Below are positions 7,622 through 13,180 of a DNA stretch of 13,180 bases, in pieces. Position numbers and translations under genes: made by a program. Source of the DNA: Gymnopilus junonius (lineage: Eukaryota > Basidiomycota > Agaricomycetes > Agaricales > Galerinaceae); assembly GCA_015501075.1 (NCBI GenBank), contig JADNYJ010000785.1:1-13180 (forward strand), written 5' to 3'. How positions within the stretch are numbered: position 1 is the first letter of the stretch; every line of letters starts with the position of its first letter. The notes beneath the pieces are model-generated. The model worked only from the letters and a program-made list of their open reading frames with translations, had not been told where the DNA came from and did no database searches.

Positions 7622-9696
7622 TCACATCATCATCATCATCATCGCGTTCCCATTATTCCCCCCACCAACACCAACGCCGATCATGTTCGCGCTCATCCCA
7701 TTCATCCCATTCCCGCCTCCCATTCCCATCGCGCCAGCACCGTGCTGCATGGCGCCATGGCCGTGATGACCGCTGTGCCCACCATACCCATGATGCATCC
7801 CGCCACCCATACCAGGCATGCCATTCATCCCGCCCATACCCATGCCGTTCATCATGTATCCACCACCACCCTCCATCCTCCTCGGCACGTTCATGCCTAC
7901 ATCGTATCCATGCGCTAGCTCATAAGAGGGAGAAGCGCCACCAGAGCCGACGCTCAGCACGCTGCCACTCCGGCCTCTGCCATGGACCGTAGCAGTCTTC
8001 ATCTGAGATTGACTAGGCGAGACGGAGCCGCGGGCCTCAAAGGCTGCAGCGCCGCTCAAGCCAATAGGGGAGATCGCCGTGTTGGGAGGGACCATCAACC
8101 CATTGTCCAAGCTGCTAGTAGATACAGGCGAGCTGTGCACGGATCCATTGGATGGCCCATTGAGCGAAGAAGTGTTGAGGCTCAGGTTAGGAGAGAGCAC
8201 ATCAGCGACGGGAGAAGGCGACCCGTTGTGCGAGCCATTGGAGTGCGTGCTAGACGTGGAAGGGCGGTTCATGGTAGGCAGCCCGTGGGCGGTCGTGGGA
8301 GGAGTGAACAGGTGTTGTTGACCTTGAAGCTGCCCTTGGTTGCCAAAAGGGCCCTGAGGTCCAAACCCAGCTCCGTGTCCCTGCCAACAGTGAATATATG
8401 CACATCATTGATCAGTAAAAAGCGCATATAGGAACTAAAGCAAGCATTTCTCACCTGGCGATAACCTCCGTAGTAGTCCGCCCTTTGCTGATGATGCTGG
8501 GAGGGCATGTTGTGCGAAAAAGGGGTCTGAGCGCCGTTCTTCATCATCATAGCTGCGATGCGGGGATCATCGAGATCTTCCATATGATGGCTAGGATGGC
8601 CACCGTGATGGCCGTACATCTGCTGAGCATGATGTTGCTGTTGGATGTGATGCTGCATCTGAGGGTGCATAGCAACATGAGGCGACATATTTTGCTGGGA
8701 ACTATAACCACCGGCGCTCATGGGGATCATATCGTTATCCTCCACCTCCATGTACTGTCCGCCGCTGGGACCGAACCCATCGTCATCACCACCTATACCG
8801 TCCTCACCGTCCTCCTCCTCACCGACGATACCGACGAGTTCCAACTCCCCACTGAGCACCATGCTGAAAGCCTCCCCTCGGACAGGTTCCTCAATTCTAG
8901 GAATACCAGCGCGGTCGCGCCATTCGTTGATCTCGCGCCTGAGCGCATCAGCTTCATTCTTGAGGGCGCGCAACTGGGTGGAGGCGAGTATGCGGTGACG
9001 TCTCGATGCGTGGATGTGGGCGATCGAGCTGTTGACGATCGAAGACTTGGAGGGCCGCCTGATTTGAGAAAGATTGGGAAGGAGGGAAGCAAGGTCCTGT
9101 GAGGAGGCAGATTTGGTTAGATTGAATCAAGAAAGAAGACGGGAGCAATGGACATTGAATTGAAATAAATTGAAACGGGGAATGGGAGGATAAACTGATG
9201 AGCCGAGGAAAAAATTGGAAACACGACAACGTCACGGGCGGGGGAGAATAAAGTCCGAAAGCGACCGACAAGGGCGCAAATAAATCAAGAGGGAAAAAAG
9301 ATATCAAATACTCACCAAGAACCTGCCGTTCAGGGTTTCCCTTCGTTGCCTCTCCACCGCGTTATGAGTTGCGCGGCGTTCGGCAGTGTTGGCGCGTCGG
9401 CTGGGCTTGCGCTTCACGCCGCTGCCGGAGGCAGCAGCAGCACCAGATGCAGCCGAGCCAGAAGTAGCGGCGGCGGCATTTGCATTCGAAGAGCCTTCGC
9501 TTGTGTTGTTAGCATTGTTGTTATTAGAGTTGTTCGAACTCGAGTTGGTATTGTTATTGCTGTTGCTGGACGCAGCGCTCGAGGCGTTGTTGTTGTTGTT
9601 GTTGTTGTTGCCAGATCCGCCAGAGTTTGCAGTCGTGGTCGGAGACGCAGGTTGCGGGGCGTCGGAGGCAGGAGAAAGAGGAAGAGTCATGGCCAT
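7622..9696 (-). CDS. bHLH transcription factor, class B type, 3 exons, complete
   Basis: Exons 9316-9696, 8455-9096 and 7622-8380 join in phase 0 across introns of 219 nt (9097-9315) and 74 nt (8381-8454), giving 593 residues. The ATG at 9694-9696 has a good context (G at -3, G at +4). After an Asn/Ser/Ala-rich start comes a basic region with H111, E115 and R119 (THNAVERQRR). This H-E-R pattern marks class B bHLH proteins that bind CACGTG. The SREBP-type tyrosine is absent. Helix 1 runs to about residue 133, the loop is LSQIRRPSK, and helix 2 spans about 144-160. A leucine-bearing coiled coil follows to about 187, as in bHLH-zipper proteins. Then come an acidic stretch (about 215-235), a His/Gln-rich stretch, a Ser/Asn-rich part and a Gly/Met-rich end closing with six Met. 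The first intron splits the domain inside helix 1. It is a nuclear regulator; its targets cannot be told from sequence. Confidence 0.93.
7625..7642 (-). repeat. (CAT)6 microsatellite encoding six C-terminal methionines
   Basis: Six CAT units on the plus strand read as six ATG codons on the coding strand, directly before the TGA stop (7622-7624) of the bHLH gene. The tract is pure, so its length is likely to vary between strains. Confidence 0.95.
9586..9609 (-). repeat. (GTT)8 microsatellite encoding eight asparagines
   Basis: Eight GTT units on the plus strand read as eight AAC codons, residues 30-37 of the bHLH protein. They lie in a wider Asn/Ser-rich region that precedes the DNA-binding domain. 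Confidence 0.95.
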
Positions 9697-10210
9697 TTCT
9701 TGGGTTAGATAGATAAGGGTAAAAGGTAACGGATAGTGGTATAAGTTGAACGAGTGGTCTGAAGTCGAGTAGGACTGGGGCGTGGATTTGAGATATGCGA
9801 GATGAGATGAGATAAAGGTCGTGGAAGAGGTCGTTTATACAGAGGAAAGCGGAAGTGATTGCTTTTGGACGGGGAAAGGCCTTGCGATGGGACTGGAAGA
9901 GGTACGCGATTACTCAGCGGAGCCTCTTAGTCTGGGGGAAGGTAAGCGGAGCGAGGTGAGGGGTCTGATGAATGTGGGTTGCGGGTTGATGGATCTGAAA
10001 AAACGCGAGCAGTGCTCAAGCGTACTGGGTGTTTCTTCGGCGTCGGGACTCGAGGGTCCTTTGATAATTTGCTGGTGATTGCTTGGGAGCTGAATTTCTC
10101 AAGAAGGTGGGGCGGGTAAGTAGAAGCCGAGAAGGGTCGCGAGATCTGTTAGAGGGCGGGGGGCGGGTCAGTGTCGGTGTCGGAGCTTATCGAAGGAAAG
10201 AGGGAGAAAA
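9697..10210 (-). promoter_or_regulatory. Upstream flank of the bHLH gene: likely long ATG-free 5' leader
   Basis: Reading the minus strand, no ATG occurs between 9697 and 10210, the 514 nt just upstream of the bHLH start. The first upstream ATGs appear opposite 10211 and 10226. About eight would be expected at random in this length, and the opposite strand has several. This is what a long 5' untranslated leader kept free of upstream starts looks like, which would put the transcription start near or beyond 10200. The sense strand is pyrimidine-rich. Several plus-strand open frames here are shadows of that composition. Confidence 0.5.
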
Positions 10211-11319
10211 CATTGAGGGAGGAACATTGGAAATGATGGCACGATACGCCTGGGAGCGACGCGTGGCCGACATTATCGGCAGGCCGCTAGCGCAACACGA
10301 CGTTGAACAAGGTAATAACGAAAGGAGTGTAAAGAAATGAAGGGACAACCGAATAAGAAGCAAAGGAAGGATCATAAACTCACTCCAAGCGTTATCCTTT
10401 ACTACGGCAGGGTCAAAGCGGGATTATAGAAGAGAGGGGGAGAAGAGAAAATCTCTTATCAGAGGACCGCTAGCATGAAGAGTCTGTGACGGGGGATGCA
10501 AAGGTCGGGCAAACCCACAGGCGGGAGCTGCAGCTGCTTATGGACAAGCAGAGGAGCGGGGAGGAGGACAAGGGGAAGCAAGTCGTTTAGAGAAAGAAGG
10601 AAGGGGCAGATGCGGCAACAAAGGGGGGTCAATATAAGATACAACTTTGTTGTGGTATTCTTATTTATTTATTTTCTACAAGGAAAATATTGTTTTTGAT
10701 ATACCATTCTGGGTTGTTCATATAGTCTAGCCGATATCAGCTGTCAGGCACACCAAATCAAAATTCTTTTTCCCTGTTGTCAGCGAACAAAACAGAAATC
10801 AACAGCGAGATTCGATTTTGGGTTTGCGGTGGGGCCATTTCTTTGCCCAGATTGCCCGCGCTGCCCCGTTTAGGTCCTTCAGAGAGAAGATCAGCAAGTC
10901 ACGACAGTCCATCTAACTTCTCTGGCGTATCTATCTCTGCTGCAGTGCCTGCAGACTGCACCCGCTGCCCAATCTATGCGCTATACTTGTAACTTCTCAC
11001 TTTACTGTCTTGAGCGTTCTACCCTCCGTCATTGTTGATGACAACGCCACTGCCTTCCTCCCTTCAACCCAAGCAATGACTAGCTTACCTTAGCCTAGCC
11101 TATAGCTCACCCGTCCCTCCCCCTCGAACTTCTCTTCTCCGCGTTGTTCTTTGTTCGGCTCTCTGTCCCCCTTCCCCTATCTTCATTTGTCTCTGTGGGC
11201 GCAGCGGTGCCGCGAACACTACTATGTAAAAACATTGCATAGGTAGCAGTAGGCTGTAGCGTGGCTAATAAAACTCTCTATTCGATCTACTCCACCTACG
11301 CTGTCAATTGTCTTTCACT
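10211..11319. other. Intergenic stretch, nothing recognised
   Basis: I see no domain, RNA gene or repeat. It probably contains the bHLH promoter on its left side. A donor-like GTGAGT on the minus strand near 10382 could belong to a 5'-UTR intron. An AT-rich patch with TTATTTATTTATTT lies at 10661-10675. CT-rich sequence dominates the plus strand around 11100-11180. Confidence 0.3.
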
Positions 11320-11856
11320 TCAACTTGTAATCAGAACAATCTCGCTAACGCCTCCGCTCTTCGCTTTCAGGTTATTCATAGAACCAATGTATAGCTGAAG
11401 ATGAGGCCCACCAACTCCATGAATCCCGGCACAGTCCTCAGCTTTTCGTTTCATTCTCAGCCGTAATGCAATATTCTCCATTACAACCGAAACCGACCCT
11501 TGAAGTTTACCCTTCAGATTACCTTCGATCATCCATTCTCGAGAAAAAACTATGGCTAAACGTCGCCGAGCCAAGGATCCACCTAGAGCAGCTTCAATCC
11601 CAGCATCTAAGCTTATCCTCGGAGTACATCTAACGGCACGCCTTCGACTGACGGTGCGAAACACCCGCTTTCCCTCCTCACCTGCTCTTGCTCTCGTCGT
11701 ATCGTGACACACTTACCAATCCCCGCAAACGACTGCGGATTCCTGGCCCCTCTCAAGTTTCACCGATCGCAGTCTCATCCACTCTCGGAAATACCCAAAA
11801 GCACAGACACGCCATTCCCGCCACCTGCTCTCCCTGAACCGCCTCGAGGCCTCCAT
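11320..11856 (-). CDS. Candidate two-exon gene of unknown function with an internal repeat
   Basis: Exon 11717-11856 starts at an ATG (MEASRRFRESRW) and ends at a strong GTAAGT donor. A 69-nt intron (11648-11716) ending in TCAG joins it in phase to exon 11320-11647, giving 155 residues. Reading through the donor would hit a stop at once, so splicing is needed. The protein is rich in Arg and Lys. It contains two similar segments, one with FREWM before the intron and one with SREWM after it, each followed by a KL-x-G type stretch and a Val-rich end. No known family is recognised, the start context is weak, and further 5' exons are possible (an open frame with its own ATG lies at 11880-12065). 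A non-coding origin is a serious alternative. Confidence 0.3.
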
Positions 11857-13154
11857 CGACGTAAAATTCCTGCACAGAGCTAAGGGAACTCTTTTGCCTC
11901 GTTTCCCCAAAAGCTCCCATCAAGCCATCTCATCAATTTCGCTCGCTCCATCATTTCCCATCCGCTCCCACCGCTTTCCCAGCCTCGAAAACCTCGGCAA
12001 AACCGGGGCGGGTACTCGATCAAGCCGGTCACACCGCCTTTGTTCGCTTCAAGCTTTTCGTCCAATGTAGCGTTGGCATTGGATCCTGATTGCGGTTATC
12101 TAAGGCTACGCAGGCGACAAGAGCGAAAGAAATGTACTTACAAAATGGTTTACTTAGTAGATATTCGAGCTTGTTGAAACGATATGCGCTACTCTATACT
12201 TAGCTGGCGTTGCCTGAGTATTTCAGGTAATGGGTAAAGAATCCTGGAAGTTTCGAATTCTGAGATGTAAATCATTTCCAAGTGTTACCATGCTTCCTTG
12301 TTCCCTTGTATCTTTTACCAGTGTTCATAAGTCAATTGCGAATCAAAGATAACCTTTTTGCTAACTTCTGAGCTCTGGTGGGTACTAAGCAAAGGCAGGT
12401 CACGAAATTTATAATCCCTCTACTGCACACCCCGAACTTCGCTCTGTAATGTTGTTACTCTCCCAGCCTTTGAACTTCAAAGTCGGAAGATTGGGGGGTT
12501 CCAGGGAAATGTCAGGTTATCCAAAATATCGTCCATCTCTGATCCTGATCCCCCACAGAAGCATAAAAGCGCCAGGTCATCTCATTTCCGGCATTTGACA
12601 TCGAAAGTTGATATTCTAGTTTTTACTACCGTTCTTTTGCAACGAAATGACCAGGCTTTGAAGCTTCGATGTTGTTTCTTTTTTCCGGTATGCGTCAGTG
12701 ATAACTTGAATCCTCTCAGGATAATTATAGTCATGTTAAATGTCAGCCTCAACCCTGACATTTCGCAACCGAAATCATTCACGTCTAGTACCCCAGCTAC
12801 AACATAGCAGTAAAGACCCGACGTTGAATAAACGACGGCAAAGTCGAATGACGACCTGGTAGAGGACTCGGAGTGCCCACTTATTTTAGATTTTAGACTG
12901 ATTGATCTCCAACCTTAACGATGACAACGACATGGACATCGACGACGACAAGGAAATCGGGTAACAACCACTGTTAACCGCCTCTGTAGCTAGACTAACG
13001 GAACACCATGTAACACCGCCTCCTCCTTGTTGAACCGTCCCGATCATTTATTCGCCTCTCTTCCGTTGTCTCCTCCGTCACCGTCTCCAGGAAATTGAGA
13101 GGTGCCGTTAAGTCTTGGCTTCCTTGTCTCTAGCGTTTAAAGTCGACGACCAGT
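11857..13154. other. Intergenic stretch and probable promoter of the right-edge gene
   Basis: Overlapping open frames of 66-70 codons on both strands at 12582-12807 have no recognisable content. The last part (about 13015-13090) is CT-rich on the plus strand, as is common before fungal transcription starts. CTCCAG at 13085-13090 and CTCTAG at 13129-13134 could end a 5'-UTR intron. A short hairpin at 12738-12763 is listed separately. No other gene is supported. Confidence 0.3.
12738..12763. repeat. Perfect 9-bp inverted repeat with 8-nt loop
   Basis: AAATGTCAG and its complement CTGACATTT are separated by CCTCAACC. A further copy of GAAATGTCAG lies at 12506-12515, in inverted orientation to the right arm. 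The hairpin is outside any gene I can support, so it could be a site or a short repeat relic. Confidence 0.6.
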
Positions 13155-13180
13155 ATGCCTGCCGCTGCCAACGGCAGTAT
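13155..13180 (+). CDS. Probable start of a plus-strand gene cut by the window edge
   Basis: An ATG at 13155-13157 has A at -3 and opens a frame reading MPAAANGS up to the window end. It follows a CT-rich stretch and a 145-nt plus-strand stretch without ATG. Eight codons are too few to name the product. The call rests on start context and position only. Confidence 0.35.

Noticed and set aside
7526..9102. Plus-strand open frames opposite the bHLH gene, including one with a His6 run
   Set aside because: They are shadows of the minus-strand coding exons; the His run is the complement of the ATG repeat.
9346..9712. Two plus-strand open frames of 108-120 codons opposite bHLH exon 1
   Set aside because: Their Leu, Val and Ala runs mirror the Asn, Ala and Ser codon repeats of the real exon on the other strand.
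10154..10168. G-rich stretch considered as a G-quadruplex
   Set aside because: There are only three separated G runs and no proper fourth run with a loop.
9821..10340. Plus-strand open frames of 85 codons upstream of the bHLH gene
   Set aside because: They are Glu/Gly/Arg-rich from purine-rich DNA, with no motif, and the interval is better explained as the bHLH leader.
12582..12807. Overlapping 66-70 codon frames on both strands
   Set aside because: They are mutual shadows without recognisable motif, splice sites or start context.

Overview
The window looks like nuclear DNA of a filamentous basidiomycete, probably an Agaricomycete. Genes are cut by many short introns (48-93 nt) with GT..AG ends and CTAAC/CTGAC-like branch sites. 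There are no bacterial-style operons or ribosome binding sites, and the two genes I can identify are typical fungal ones. I find no rRNA, tRNA, CRISPR array or viral sequence.

Layout. (1) 1-454: possible 3' end of a plus-strand gene, convergent with the next one. (2) 455-2361, minus: a complete 11-exon gene for the AP endonuclease Apn1 (endonuclease IV family). All nine metal ligands are present; one exon is only 8 nt, and an in-frame upstream ATG at 2451 would add a mitochondrial-type leader. (3) 2452-4310, minus: fragments of one or more spliced genes that I cannot identify or join into one clean model. (4) 4373-4917: a 545-bp element with terminal inverted repeats (MITE-like) and a long imperfect palindrome inside. 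(5) 4923-6500: no convincing gene, only scattered exon-like pieces on the minus strand. (6) 6500-7621: pyrimidine-rich 3' flank (mRNA sense) of the next gene. (7) 7622-9696, minus: a complete three-exon gene for a 593-residue bHLH transcription factor with class B (CACGTG-type) DNA-contact residues and strong low-complexity regions. (8) 9697-10210: its upstream flank, with no ATG at all in the sense direction over 514 nt, which suggests a long leader. (9) 10211-13154: mostly unassigned, with a weak two-exon candidate gene at 11320-11856. (10) 13155-13180: probable start of a plus-strand gene running off the right edge.

Apn1 (base excision repair) and the bHLH factor (transcription) have no evident shared pathway. 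The window reads as ordinary fungal chromosome with one transposon relic. I did not find a new multi-gene system. The most unusual items are the 8-nt exon and possible dual start in APN1, the palindromic element, the ATG-free leader, and the six-methionine C-terminus of the bHLH protein.
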